Of a stretch of DNA of 64,000 bases, positions 1 to 12,900 are shown piece by piece (position 1 is the stretch's first letter; every line of letters begins with the position of its first letter). The stretch lies in NCBI RefSeq assembly GCF_022201045.2, contig NC_068561.1, positions 24,434,501 to 24,498,500 on the forward strand, in the 5' to 3' direction. Position numbers and translations under genes: made by a program. The notes under the pieces were generated by a model. That model was given only the letters and a program-made list of their open reading frames with translations. It ran no database searches and was not told the DNA's origin. Source of the stretch: Citrus sinensis. Taxonomy: Eukaryota; Streptophyta; Magnoliopsida; Sapindales; Rutaceae.

Positions 1-104
1 AATTAAGAATCATACGTTATTATATATGTATATGGCTAGCTAGCAACTTTTACTTTGTTCAGTGATTTAATTTTATTCGTATGTACGCGTGCATATGTTC
101 TTAG

Positions 105-907
105 GTTTGAATAGGAGTGGAAAGAGCTGCAGGCTGAGATGGGTGAATTATTTGAGGCCTGGTCTCAAAAGAGGCCAACTAACACCTCAAGAGGAAGGCA
201 TCATTATTGAATTGCATGCTTTGTGGGGTAACAAGTAATGCATCTGTCTCTTTATTCTCTCTACAATAAATATACAAATACAAAAGTACACACACAAAAC
301 GAAACAACAATAATAATAAATTGGTGTAATATAGTTTAATTTTATGGTGATTAGGCTTAGTCTAATTAATTATATGCATGAATACAGATGGTCGACTATT
401 GCTAGATACTTGCCAGGGAGAACAGACAATGAGATAAAGAATTATTGGAGGACCCATTTCAAGAAGGAAAAATCTTCTCAGAAGCAAGAAAAGCGAAAGG
501 CTCTACTTTTGAAACAAAAGCAACAACAGCAAAAGCAGCAGCAGCAACATGAAGATAATATGAATAGGGTTTCATCCAATGATGAGAAAACGATGAGTAC
601 TGCAGAGCATGAGAAGCAGATGGCTTTCATGCAACCGGCGATGGCTATGGAGAATCAGAGCTGGCCAACTATGTATCAAGATATTGCATCTTGGCCGTCC
701 GATCATCATCAGCCTGCAGTGATAGATGAATTAGGGTTGTGGGGTGGCCTGTGGACATTCGATGACACAAACGGCCGTGTTGACGCAAGCACTAACTGCA
801 ACAAGATGGCTGCCGCCGTGCAGCAAAATCAGGCCGCAACTTTTGCTCTTGGAGGGGATTCAAGCAACTTCTGCAATGGAGGGTACATTTTTCAAGAAGG
901 ATTTTGA
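105..907 (+). CDS. R2R3-MYB transcription factor, 3' part (MYB27/48/59-like)
   Basis: Partial gene: the first exon with the start and most of repeat R2 lies left of the window. Exons read as 105-234 and 388-907, joined in phase (…GNK|W…). The visible protein starts in the R2-R3 linker ([19 protein letters not shown]), runs through all of R3 and contains the typical [14 protein letters not shown] helix. Sequence-specific DNA binding in the nucleus is expected. The RTH ending of R3 and the short basic tail resemble the Arabidopsis MYB27/MYB48/MYB59 group; I infer that from memory. After R3 comes a lysine/glutamine-rich stretch (QQQQKQQQQ) and a Trp- and Met-containing acidic tail that may activate transcription. 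Intron positions match those usual for R2R3-MYB genes. The subgroup is uncertain; the family is certain. Confidence 0.9.
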
Positions 908-1771
908 TTTGGTTGCATATCCAAAGGAAAAGAAACATGTGTGAATTGTGATAACGTGGTTCTTTAACTACTTATATATGTTTAAGTTTCATCAGTTATC
1001 ATATCTACATGTGACATTATTTGTGTAAGGAAGTCAATAATTTGATGTAAACTTTTATTAATGAAAGAGGTTACCTCCGTTTCATAAAGTTGTTCGATTG
1101 TTCATTAATAGTTTCGTTAAAATTTGTCCTCGATCTACTCTAACTCTTTAGAATTAATTACAACATTGTATTATTTTTTTGGCTTTTCACATTCTAAGTT
1201 AAGTGGGGAATATGAGGATATTTACCCAATAGCTTCCGATTCTAGTTGATTGATTATATGCTTCTGCGTGTCTAGGAATTTTTTTCCATCGTAGTCCTAA
1301 GTGCTAAGCTTTTCAGCATTTAAAAAAAAAACATATTTAATTCACAATTTCCTTTCCCAAATGGGTTCGGTAAGATAATCTTATAAAAGTTAATTGGTAA
1401 ACTAAATTCTTGTCCTTGCTTGGCTGATGATTAAGAAAATAATTAAAAAGAACTAATGACATATTATATATAGTAAGAGTCTTTTCTATTGTTGTCAGTA
1501 GAGTTGACAAGACGGGTCATCGGCGGTTGTATTCGTGTTGTGTCAATTTCGTATTGAATTAAATTTTGGTCGATCCAAACACAACTCATTTAATAATCAT
1601 ATCAAAATATTGAAATCCTAACCTGACACAGAAAATAAACAAATTATCCAATAACCAGCTTAATATCTATATTTTTAAACAAATTTACAGTAAGCGCCCT
1701 GCGCGCATATAATTTATTGATATTATAAAATGTACATATCCACCAAAATATTATGCATTTATACTATTGAA

Positions 1772-1810
<39 letters not shown>

Positions 1811-2267
1811 ACCAATATTTAACATATTTATACTATTGAATTTCTAAACATGTACAAAATTTTACAAAGGAAACACAATGTATATGTTTATCCTTACAAA
1901 GAAAAAAAATGAAAAGAGAAAATTATGTCTAATATTTAAGTTTTAATAATAAGAACCTACAAATTAATTTAAAATAAAAAATATAATTGTGTCATTGATT
2001 GAGTAAATAGGTAAAAAACTTTAATCCTAATGCAACACAGGAAAAAGTTGTATCCACTCAAACCTGCTCTATTTACTAATCGTATTAAATTTGGTGACAC
2101 ATACACATTTACTGTGAGGGTCAAAATTCAATGTTATAAGCATCAAATTGATAAATGTCAGGGATCTATGTGATACAAACGCATAATTTTCTTTCCACCT
2201 AAAAAAAGAAAAAGAAAATAAGGATCTAGTTGTTATCATCCAAAATAGAACTGGTAAAATTCAAAGC
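908..2267. other. AT-rich intergenic spacer, possible decayed transposon
   Basis: No gene seen. The 3' UTR of the MYB gene probably ends within the first 200 bases. About 1500-2170 looks like a decayed element: its left part (cgtgttgtgtcaatttcg) and right part carry loosely inverted sequence of the type common in small plant DNA transposons. I could not find clean ends or a target duplication. A perfect (AT)14 microsatellite lies at 1781-1808, flanked by two related copies of an 'atttatactattgaa' sequence. Confidence 0.4.
1781..1808. repeat. (AT)14 microsatellite
   Basis: Uninterrupted AT dinucleotide run, read directly. Confidence 0.95.
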
Positions 2268-2342
2268 GGCCCGTGCAGGCGTCTCGAACCCGCGGCCTCC
2301 GCGCTATTAGTGCAGCGCTCTAACCAGCTGAGTCATTAGGCC
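2268..2342 (-). pseudogene. tRNA-Ile(AAU)-like sequence, degenerate
   Basis: On the minus strand this 75-base segment follows plant tRNA-Ile from end to end: GGCC start, D loop AGCTGGTTA, anticodon loop CTAATAG (anticodon AAU), TTCGA box and GGGCC at the 3' end. Several pairs are broken: the acceptor stem has two mismatches, the D stem begins A opposite C, and the anticodon stem has an A-C pair. The T loop has nine bases rather than seven. I read it as a tRNA pseudogene or tRNA-derived repeat head, not a working tRNA. Confidence 0.7.
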
Positions 2343-2450
2343 ATGTGTTTTTGGCGTAAAATATTTATAATTATGTTGCATAAGCTAATTCTAGTAGATA
2401 AGGTTGTTACTCTGTATCATTGGTGGTTGGTTGAGCAAAATAATTAAGCA

Positions 2451-4006
2451 ATGGAGGGTTTAACAGCAAGTGAAGTCGCAGGATTTGGTGTGGGCACTGT
2501 GCTTCTATGTGCCACTATTGCTGCACCTAAGCTTGATGCTTTCTTTTCTGCTTCTCAAAGAAGGTGATAAACTTTGAACCCATTATGTATTCACGAACTA
2601 AGTAACAAGGAAATATCATGCATGTCTCCTTGAGATGTTATGTGGTCACTCATGATGTTGGGTTTCAATCAAATTTGATTTTTTCCTAGTAGTTTTAGAA
2701 ATAAGTTGTCATTGTTGCCGGATGTTATTTGCCTTATTTTCTACGTATCCTTTAAATTTTTTTCTTCGTAGTTGTTTTTGGATTTGGTACATGAATTTAA
2801 GCACTAATTCATTGCGACTTTAGATAATTGATCTGATGAAGAGGTCTTTTGTCTTGATATGAAAAAAAGTATTAGGCTGAAGGAGTGCAATTTTGTTTTC
2901 TGTGGAGAGCTGAGGTGCCTGCTCTGTTATGGAGCATTGTTGGGTATTGTGGATTCAGCTGATATGCTGCTGTCTTTTGGTACTTTTACAAATAATAAAA
3001 TTTTCCAGGCATTTTTGTTTCTACATTAACTATTGATTGTTCTGTCTGGAGATTGAACCTAAGCTAATGAACAACTGAACTGAAGTATGTGTAACTAAAC
3101 TAATATACACTGTGAATGTAAATGCAGAATTTTTCGTGTCTCCTCTGATTACGGGATGAATGAATGGATTTGCGGCTAATAGCTTAACCATATTGAATGT
3201 AAATACAAACTATTTGTGACTAGATTCTCTGGATTTCCAATCTCTTTTGGAATTATTAGACACTGGAAGAGGGCTGATTTTGTGAATCATTATGGGTTTG
3301 AAAAGTAGGAGATTAGAATAACAGAAGGTTGGATTGTTAGGATAAGAGGTTTTGTCAGGTTCAACTTCAATTCCACTTACAGGAATTGGAAAAATAGAAT
3401 TTCACATTAATTAATTTCAGTGTAGAAACCGATTTATTTTTATCCCCACCTCAGCAGCTAATCATGTTTTTGAAGCCTCAAGAAACGCAAGCTTTCCCAA
3501 GTATTAGTTTCTGAAGTTATAACTATCCTGCATCTAGCTAAATTTTGTGAATGATAGATGCCATTTATCAAGACTTCTTTTGTTGCCGTATCCTTGATTG
3601 AGGGTTAAAGTTTCCTGAATTATGAGGCTGGTAGGATTTCTTAACTGTATCATGAAATCACCAACTAGTGATTTAAAGTGTAATGAATGGAGGAGAAAGT
3701 TATTTCACTTTCACTACTCTTTTTCAATATGCATATCTGATATCTGTATGCTACATGTACAACTCCTTGAAATGCAGTTCCTTGGGTATGTGCAAGAAGT
3801 GTGGTGATGTCGGGATGATTGCATGCTCGAGGTGTAAAGGAATGGGACTAATCAAATCAAATGGACTGTTCGGTTTTAGTATCATGGACGAACTGTATCC
3901 ACCACTTGATGGCGCTGAATCACAAATGAAATCAATTGGATGCTCCAAATGCAAGGGTAGAGGCCACTTCTGCTGCCCTGCTTGCTCTAATAAGCCCCAA
4001 GTTTAA
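2451..4006 (+). CDS. Small DnaJ-type cysteine-rich zinc-finger protein
   Basis: Two exons, 2451-2563 and 3778-4006, give a 113-residue protein; the splice joins AG|T to encode Ser 38. The N-terminus (MEGLTASEVAGFGVGTVLL) is hydrophobic and could be a membrane anchor or organelle signal. The C-terminal half has four CxxC pairs (CKKC, CSRC, CSKC, CPAC) with intervening Gly-rich turns (CKGMG, CKGRG), which is the zinc-binding cysteine-rich domain of DnaJ without its J domain. Plant relatives are annotated as DnaJ/Hsp40 cysteine-rich superfamily proteins, some of them plastid assembly factors of the BSD2 type. A protein-folding or disulfide role is inferred. The 1.2-kb intron contains no coding signal. 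The ATG at 2451 is the only start in frame with exon 2 after splicing. Confidence 0.8.
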
Positions 4007-4739
4007 TTTATTCAGACAATTGGAACACTGCTTGTCCTACCTTCGAGATCATTCGATATGAAGCTATCATGGTACATATCTTTTTGTTCACACGACGGAT
4101 ATACTCTCACAGATCAGAAAAGTAATATGTAATAGTTGCATAATTCATGAATCTTTTAATTTAAGTTGTTCCAATTTATAATATGTCGGTAATGCTTATT
4201 TGTTATTAATGATGTTTAGTGGAAGTCCCTTTCCAATTCTTGAAGCAGTTAAAAACTGCGCATAGTCAATTGCAATATGAACTCAAAAAGAAAAAAATGT
4301 TAATAAATTCATCAATGTTTGAAGAACAAGTAGCAAACAAGTGCAGCAAGACCAAGTTTGACCAAAACTCTCCAAAGTTGATGATGAATCATTTCTGTGG
4401 TTTGCGTGGGCATCCTAATTGTGTAGTATTGTCGCTCATCATCTTTCTTTAAAGATTTCTGATGCTGACCCAAAACTGTACAAATCATGAGTCTTCAAAG
4501 AATTTAATTCCTTTCTCTAGCTCTACTCCCAGTTAAGAGAATGTTTAGTTAGCTTAATTCTGAAAGCCCACTGCTCTCCGTTAAAGGTTTTGGAAAATCT
4601 CCGTCCTTCTATTTAACAGCTAATGTTGATCACTCACTTTATATTTGACAATTAATTATTTCATTAAAGTCACCATATATTTTTTAAAAAAGCCTCAATA
4701 AATAACAATAGGTATAATTACGGCCGGTTGAACCAATGT
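4007..4739. other. Intergenic, no gene seen
   Basis: 3' flank of the DnaJ-type gene. A 77-codon open frame at 4219-4452 has no recognisable domain and no supporting signal; I treat it as chance. Confidence 0.5.
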
Positions 4740-5310
4740 CGGTGAAATAAGAATAAATATATTTCTATAAGATTTTGTTTTGATGGGTTATTATCATTTG
4801 ACCACTTTAAGAATTGCAATATATTAAATGACTAAAGGAAATATGGTGATCTGTCATTTTATTATTATATTTTTACAAAACCTATCATTTTATTACATTT
4901 TCATTAGCACTGTTAGTTGACCAATTAGTCGATTAATAAGATATTAATTTTGCTCTTTATAAGAATTTTCTTTGAAAAAAAAAATAACACACAAAATATT
5001 ACAATATTATAATTCAAAATAGAAAGTAGCTAAAAATAATCCATGTAAACCTATGAAAATAATATTTGATAACTCTATTTGTGTATTTTTTTTTAGGGGA
5101 AAAATTAAGATTTTATTAGTTAACTGACTGATCAACTAACAACACTAACAGTAATATTATAAAATGATAAATTTTGTAATGATATAATGATAAAATGATA
5201 GAATATAATACTTCGTATAATTGTTTGATACAGTATCATTCTTAAAGTAGTCAAACGAGAATATATTTTTTTAATTAATATGAGTGGAATAAATATGTTT
5301 CTCTAGTCTT
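4740..5310. mobile_element. Foldback/MITE-like inverted repeat
   Basis: Two arms of roughly 220 bases, 4740-4965 and 5090-5310, are inverted copies of each other. The left arm has 'actttaagaat', 'tcattttattattatat' and 'ctgttagttgac'; the reverse complement of the right arm has the same landmarks in the same order with scattered mismatches. About 120 AT-rich bases lie between them. No coding capacity. A non-autonomous DNA transposon is the likely explanation; the ends and target duplication are not clear. Confidence 0.65.
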
Positions 5311-5807
5311 TAATCATAAGAGTAGGAGTAGTGATCAGGTGCACACTATCTTATAAATTATTTTATACGACAAGTCATGTGTTACGATTTTATTGGCTAG
5401 GTTGTGGGACACCATCTAATAAGATCGTGACTTGTGACTCATCGAACATAATAACTTGCACGACCACGCACGCTTGATAAAATTTTGGTAGTCGTATCTC
5501 AAAAATGTTAGGGCCCAACTAAAGAATATGCCTTTCGATGGATTCATCATTCATTTGGGTCGCTCATCTACTTGCCGTACACGAGGGGGGGGAAAATATC
5601 TAGTAAAAAGCAAAAGCTAGACCCAAAAGGGCAAATAGGTAATTCCAAAAATGCTTTAAAGCCTCACTCTGCGGCTCTGCCCGGCTGTCCAGTGCCTGGG
5701 CGTTTACCAAAAGTTTTGTACAGTGCCACAAGCTTTATTCATCACGCGTCAGACAAATGTCACACATCGCAAATTAAAATGAGGCGTGCTCCCATTGTCA
5801 TATCAGG

Positions 5808-6036
5808 GCACGTGTCCATGGGGTAACTGTTCAGATTTATCCGGCGGTAACAATGTACCTCACTGACAAATGGTGGACGTCCCATGTCAAAGCTTACAGG
5901 AACTCGACGCGTGTCCTTAAAGTCTGTTATTCATAGCTATGTGACCGTCGTTGGAGACTGCTTTTTTTTTTCTAGAGCAGAGAGATAAGATACTATTACG
6001 CAACTGCAGATTGAGTTGTCGTGGAAACACGTGTCC
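5808..6036. promoter_or_regulatory. Cluster of three ACGTGTCC-type boxes (ABRE/G-box-like)
   Basis: gcacgtgtcc at 5808-5817, gacgcgtgtcc at 5906-5916 and acacgtgtcc at 6027-6036 lie about 100 bases apart in the same orientation. Two contain the CACGTG/ACGTGTC core bound by plant bZIP ABF factors; the middle one has CGCGTGTC. No gene begins within 3 kb to the right, so the target is unknown. Confidence 0.4.
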
Positions 6037-9000
6037 AATTTGACATCAGTTTATTTGTTGGTTCATCAATTTACCTTTTGGCTTTAGCTTTTTCTTTTTC
6101 TTCTCCTCCCTAAACAAAATAATAATAACAACAACAATAATAATAATTTACCAAACTTTTCTTTCTTCATTTATAAACCGTAATAAGGGCTAGTTTAATA
6201 ATATATTAATTTTTAAAATAGTTTCTATTAATTATGTTGTAAAAATAATTAACTGTAAAGAGAATTAATTGAGAAGTTTAATAAAATTTATTTTTAAAAG
6301 TATTGTGAGTTTTGAAAGTAGATGTATGTGTTTGGTAAATTTTACTATTAAAATGCTGTAAGAATATCTATTATTAAAATAAACGTAATGTTAAAAATAT
6401 TTATTTACACATTTATAAAAATGTATATATATGATAATTGATAGTTAAAATAAATATTTGTATCTATTATTTTTTTGTTATCTCAATATAAAATGTACTA
6501 ATAATCTCTTCAAATTTATTGATTTTATTTCTTAATTAAATAAGAATAATTCTAGATTTTAATAATATATATGAAATTATATTAAGTATAAAGTTGATTC
6601 TCAAAATTAGATTGAGTAGTGCCACCCATCTCAAATTTTTTATCCAAAAAAATTATCTCAAATGATGTGGCATTCATTAATTGATTGGTAAAAAACTACT
6701 TCTCCTCTATTTTTTAGAATCTTCTATAGGATGAGAGTTAACAAAAGTGAATTTTATAAAAATTTACCAAACACCAAAATTGATTCTTAGATTTCTAAAA
6801 TTACTTTTGAGCATTTAAAAAACAGACCCAAACACCCAAACAGATCCTAAGTCATCATATCTTTCATTTGGTTTCAAGAGAAAGTTTTAAGATTATTAAT
6901 GCATGAAATACCAAATATAAACATTAGTTAGCACGTTTTATTTATTTACTTATTTGCAAGAATCTAAGGTTCTTGTATTCTTTTTCTTTCATTTGAGCAC
7001 AATTTAACCAGCTAATTTTAGTTGAATGCACAATTCTTAATTTAGACGTTTTGTTTTTAATTTTGTACCAATGAGTTGGTAGTTTCAGTAATTTTAGAGT
7101 GGAATATGTGTTCTTGATCAACATGGGTACAAATGCATGATGACTTCTTTTACATGTGGCATTCACAAAATGGGAGGATGCATACGCATTCTCTTTGTTC
7201 AATTGTCTTTAAGCCACTAAGAGAAAAGAAACAAAAGCTGGTTTCTTTTTGTGGCCAAGGTTTAGTTGAAAATAAATTGCCACTTTAATGGTCTATAGAA
7301 GGATTACCTACATTTAATTTAGCCATGTAGTCCCCTTGATTTTTATAAAAGATGCCTTTTCCTCCAATAGAAAAAGGTTGCCTAATTTTGGCACTATAAA
7401 AACCTAGTGTATGCAACCATTGCGAGTCCACAAAACAACAAGGCGAATTGAAAATAACGTCCTAGCTTCTTCTTCTTCTAATTAAACATCATTCATTAGG
7501 ATCGTTTGTTTGTTAATAATCAAAATTAACTAATCTTTAATGTAACGTGGTGTCATTGTTTTTTTTATTAAATGTCAATCGCAATTTTATATTTTCTCAA
7601 GCAAAAAAAATTAAAATTTCATTTCATGCAGAGAGAGATGTGCATGATATAAGTGTATAATTATAACATTCTCAAAGGAAAAAGAAAATAAAAAGGATAT
7701 ATTCTTGAATGAAAATTTGTTCTAAATTGATCAAAGTTAAAGGCAAGTGGCCCTTCATCATACACTTTGAGATAAAATGGCATGTTCAATGTTCTGTGGG
7801 TCTCGACACCACACATGAAGAATAATCTTGGAGTTCCACTTTGGATAAAATTTTCAAGGTAGAGAACAACTGAACAAGCGTGATAATGAGGTTTATTATG
7901 CTTAATTTGTCCAAGATTAGTGTATAGAAAAAAAAAATAATTTTGTTAATTATTTTGGTGAAAATAATCTGGCGAGAGAACTGCTCTTATAATGCAATGT
8001 TTCACGTTTTAATTGTTATTAATTTATCATGGATCACAAGTAAAGTATAAATTCTATGTTCATGATAAAAAGATTCCAGGAGTAAAAAGATAGTAGGAGG
8101 ACTTAATTTTCTTCTCTGTCGAACAATGTGTATCAGTGTATGATGGTAAAACTCAGAATGCTTATTATGCTTCATAATGATAATTTAATAAGTGATTACG
8201 TGATAGGACACCAACAAAAAATGAGATGATCAGTCTAAATAAAAAATTCATTTTTATTTTTCGAAATAAATAATTTATCCCATCATGTTTCAAAAACCCC
8301 TTCACTTTAAAAATCTTTGTTAACTTTCAACTTTTTCATCTTTTATTGTTTCACCCTCGATAATTTTGATTGATCGATGATGAGTTCGACCATATCTGAT
8401 TATCTGTGGTAATTAAAATTATAAAACCCAAAATAAAAAAATTAATGTTAACACTTTATTGGAAAAAAAATGGAATTTGGACATTTTTGCCATAAAAGTA
8501 TCTGAATTTGATTTAATTATGGGTCGACTTAAGCATAATTATACACATACTCGTATTCATATATACATCCAAATTTTTCTTAATCTTATTTCGAAATTAC
8601 TGTTTGAAAATTAGTACATGTAGTTGAAAATGAAACTATGTATTTTAGACAATTTTGGAGGGGCATCACAGCTAGAGCAAAGGAAATATAATCAGAAAGC
8701 AATTTAAAGAAAATTGGTCAGAAAATAAATAATTAAAAAATTAAAAAAAAATTGCATGATAGAGATATGGGGCCAATGTACAGTCGACACGTCCATAGAT
8801 CTATTTTAAGGTTGGTGTCAGCGCTCTGACTTTTCTGGAGATAACTAGAAACTGACACTAAAATTTACAGACTTCAAATTTTTTTCCCCACGCGCTAGTT
8901 CTTCGTGCCTTTCCACCGTCCATTCTCATGGAAAATTTTACCAAATGGCTTGCGGTCAAATTTATAAAAATAGCTCTTTACCATTTCTTAATCAGATTAG

Positions 9001-9682
9001 TATAATAATAATAATAATAATATCATGGTAAATGGTAATTCTTCTCTACAAAATATTAAGAGTGTTGATTAAAATTTCAAATAAATTCATATGAAAACCA
9101 ACTTAAAAATTTATTCAAAAGAAGTATGAATAGATATACTTTTAAATTAAAATAATAATAAGGTAAAGTAGTGAAATAGTGCATTTTGGATAATAATAAC
9201 ACTGCACAAGATAATTTTAATTGATTAGATCGATAAATGATATTTATAGCAACAGACATTATCTTTTCTAGAATATGACACAAGAGTATATCAATCAACA
9301 TCTTCAATTGCAATAAACAACCGCAGTTAATCTACCATATTTCTTACTTAATTAAGGACGTAATTTATAAACTAGCTCTAAATTTAGACAATGTTGGTAA
9401 AATTTTCATTCATTGTTTGACTGACATGCTCCACTTTTTAATCTGAATAAATAACGAAAGAGTTTGAGGACACGGGCTTTGGTAAGAAGCGAGTGGGGGA
9501 ATAGAGGTGTTACGAAACGGGAAAAACAGTGGAATGAGAGCAAGTTATACAAAACTGGAAAGAGCAACAACCCTAAACTCTCTCTCATTATTTCATTTTC
9601 GATTTCATTTATAGTGTAAGATCAAAATACAAAGCACGAAAAACAAACACAATTCACTTAAAAAGGTTTCTCTTCAAATCTC

Positions 9683-9897
9683 TTTTTTTTTTAAAAAAAA
9701 AAAATATTATTTTTGGTTTTTTTTTTTCTCTCTCTAGGGTTTCCAAGTGTCCAATACAATCTTATATCTTTCACATAATTGGATGCAACTGAGTACTGAC
9801 TCTTAGAAAGAAAGCTGAGCTTCTTCCCAACATAAGGAGAGAATTAACTTGTAAGAAGAACAAGAAAAATTAATTTTTTTTTTTTTTAAAAAAAAAA
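9683..9897. repeat. Two poly-T/poly-A palindromes in the MADS leader region
   Basis: T10 followed directly by A12 at 9683-9704, and T14 followed by A10 at 9874-9897. Each can fold on itself if transcribed. The second ends 46 bases before the start codon at 9944. Confidence 0.8.
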
Positions 9898-9943
9898 GGG
9901 GGAAAGAAAGAAAGTGTAGCTAGGTGAGAGGAAAATAGAGGAT

Positions 9944-12900
9944 ATGGGAAGAGGGAGGGTTGAGTTGAAGAGAATAGAGAACAAGATAAACAGGCAAGTG
10001 ACGTTTGCTAAGAGAAGAAATGGGTTGTTGAAGAAAGCTTATGAGCTTTCTGTTCTCTGTGATGCTGAGGTGGCTCTCATCATCTTCTCTAATCGTGGCA
10101 AGCTCTACGAGTTTTGTAGCAGCTCTAGGTATTTTCTTTATTTCTTCCCTTTTTTTCTTCTGTTTCTGTGCGCGTGTATATATGTATATATGTGTGTGTA
10201 CGTATGTATATGTGTTTAATTTCTCTTTGTTGATGTGTTAGATCTGTTTGTTTGTTCTTTTTTGGTAGATTTTTGTTCAACAGTTTTAGATTTTTTTTTT
10301 TTTTTAATTTCATAGAAATAAAACAAGCTCCTTATACTCTCACAAGTTTTTTTTTTTTAATTTATATTTTATTTGTTTCTGAAATGAAAAATATTTTATT
10401 TTGGGATGTTAATTTGGTTAGTTTGATGAAATCAGAATTTTGCGCTCTTACTAGCTTATGATTTTATTTTCGTTTTGCTTGTGCGGTGATGATCAATATT
10501 TTTTTTTTTTTTTTTTTGGGGTTCATCATCAAGTTTTCTTGTGATCTGCTAAAATACTATGTGTGATTCATGTAAAGCAAGTTCTCAATTAAACTTACTA
10601 CCTGTTTTCTTTCATTCATCATCTTATGGCCTTTGTCATATTTTATTTTATTTTTCTTTTGCAATTAAATTGATACGTCTTAATTTTATTCCCACGCAAC
10701 ACATAGCTCTAGTACTTACTTGTTTCATCTTTTTTTAAAAAGAAGAGGTTTCTTTTCAAAATTAACTTGATTTTTCACTCATTCTAAGAAATCTGGGTTT
10801 TGAATTTTGTTTATATTTATATAAACTCTGATTGAATATATTTATATCCTGCCAAATAATAAGCTAACTACTAGCTCAATTTTGTCGATCTTGAGAGAGA
10901 CAGTGAAGAGAGAGACAGAGAGAGAGACAGAGGGCATTTTGCTCAAAAGCCTGAAATCATGGCCTTGTACATCTTTTCTGATGCCTACAAAAATATCAGA
11001 CTTCCATGGGATAGTTACTACACCTTTTAAGTCTAGAATCCAACTTGGTACATCTTTCAATCAAGGAACTTTTAAATTATTATTTTTTTAATAAAATAAA
11101 ATAGAATGAAACTATTACCAAAGGGTCAGACAAATTTTATTCCCTCTTTTTGGATCATCAGCATCTCATCAAATTAAGATCTTTTCATATTAATTATTAA
11201 GTGATAATAGTCTTGATTTTTTTTTTCGATTCTTTTTCTGCCGTATACATATATATGTATATACTCCTTTCGTCTTATTTTTGTCTTACCTTAATTCTTT
11301 TTCCCACTCTTTTGAAGTTCACAATCTTATAAATTTGAGTGATCACAGGGAGAGGCAGCTGCTAGATGTATTTGATTTCTATGCACTCTGTCTCAAACTC
11401 CTGCATGCATGCACTTTTTCTTATTCTTGGAATGTAAACAAAAATTGTTGGTTTGAGTGTTGAAAATAGAATCACAATATTTATAAACCACCAACCCAAA
11501 AAACAAAAAGCAGATATATCTGTTGTAAAATGATGATATATATGTCTACAGGCTTTCTTATGTTCTGCTTTAAAAAGAACTATTATTAGCTGTTGTTTAA
11601 TTTATTTTCCTCTAGAAGGAGGGACTCACTAATTAATTTATGACTTAAGTAATTTTCGGTAAATTAAAATTGGTCTATTTTTGTCTTTGTTTTTAGCATG
11701 CTCAAGACCCTTGAAAGGTACCAGAAATGCAGCTACGGTGCAGTGGAAGTCAATAAGCCAGCAAAGGAGCTCGAGGTATACCACCACTTAGCTATAATGA
11801 TAATTATTATGGAGACAAATACAGTGCATAGTTTCACTTCATTTGTGTGATACGACTTTTTAAATAAATTTTGTGATGTTTAGCAAGTAGCATTACTGAT
11901 AGAATAATTTTGCATCATGATATCAAACTATATAGTGGCACTTAGGGGCTATTTGTATTTTATAATTGCTATATAATGATTCCATTTCTTAGTATTTGTG
12001 AGTAAAAAGCTATGACACTTTAATTCCAAATAGATTCTTTAGTATTTGATATGATGTGAAATTTATATATGTATAAATATTTTAACATGCACGAATACTA
12101 CTAAATTCTCTTCTATCTATGTGAGCAGGTTTCAAACACAAAACCTCTAGTACCACTTGCAGAAATTTTATTAATTGAACTAGTTAACAGCCACATTTAC
12201 TGTAATGTGATTTAATAGATGCCATATGATGATAAAATTTTTCACATCAAATACACAGTATAATATACATGTCACAACCGTATATATATGTTAGTTTTCT
12301 GCTCATTAATTTCAATCTTTCCTGACACACACATTTCCGAGTTTTGTGATTTACACTTCTAAAATTACCATGTAACAGAGCAGCTACCGGGAGTACTTGA
12401 AACTGAAAACAAGATTTGAGTCCTTGCAGCGAACTCAGAGGTACATATACACACATAGATATCTATAACCTCAATGATTGATTGCCTATGATCATTATTT
12501 TTTCCTTCTCATTTTCTCAAGATTTAAACATATATAAATGTTTCTGAAATATTCTGATTTGTGAGAATGAATTTTGTTTTGGGGGTGCCTGCAGGAATCT
12601 TCTTGGAGAGGATTTGGGGCCTCTCAACTCAAAGGAACTGGAGCAGCTTGAGCGTCAGCTAGAGTCATCCTTGAAGCATGTTCGCTCCACCAAGGTAATT
12701 AACTCAATTTTCATGAAGCAAGAAAATAATTAAAAGTTCATATAAATATTACTGGATTATATATACTCCATGAGTAGGTCAGTCCTGTAAAAATATGACT
12801 GGAGTATGGAGGTGATTTTTTTTTTTTTTTATGTATATGTTCTAAGAGATTGAATTAAGATCCTCAATTCCTCATATGATTTATTCTGAACTTCTAGGAT

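Larger units (their letters stand above)
5311..9943. other. Long upstream region of the SEP-like MADS gene
   Basis: No protein gene seen. 5500-6040 is noticeably more GC-rich than its surroundings and holds three ACGTGTCC-type boxes (separate entry). 6180-6850 resembles a decayed non-autonomous transposon with ends like 'agggctagttt' and 'aaacagatcct', without a clear target duplication. A TATA-like ctataaaaacc lies at 7393-7403 with nothing recognisable behind it. The last 350 bases before 9944 are rich in CT and poly-T and probably hold the promoter and leader of the MADS gene. Confidence 0.45.

Noticed and set aside
6184-6850. Possible hAT-like element upstream of the SEP gene
   Set aside because: The ends are only loosely inverted and no target duplication was found.
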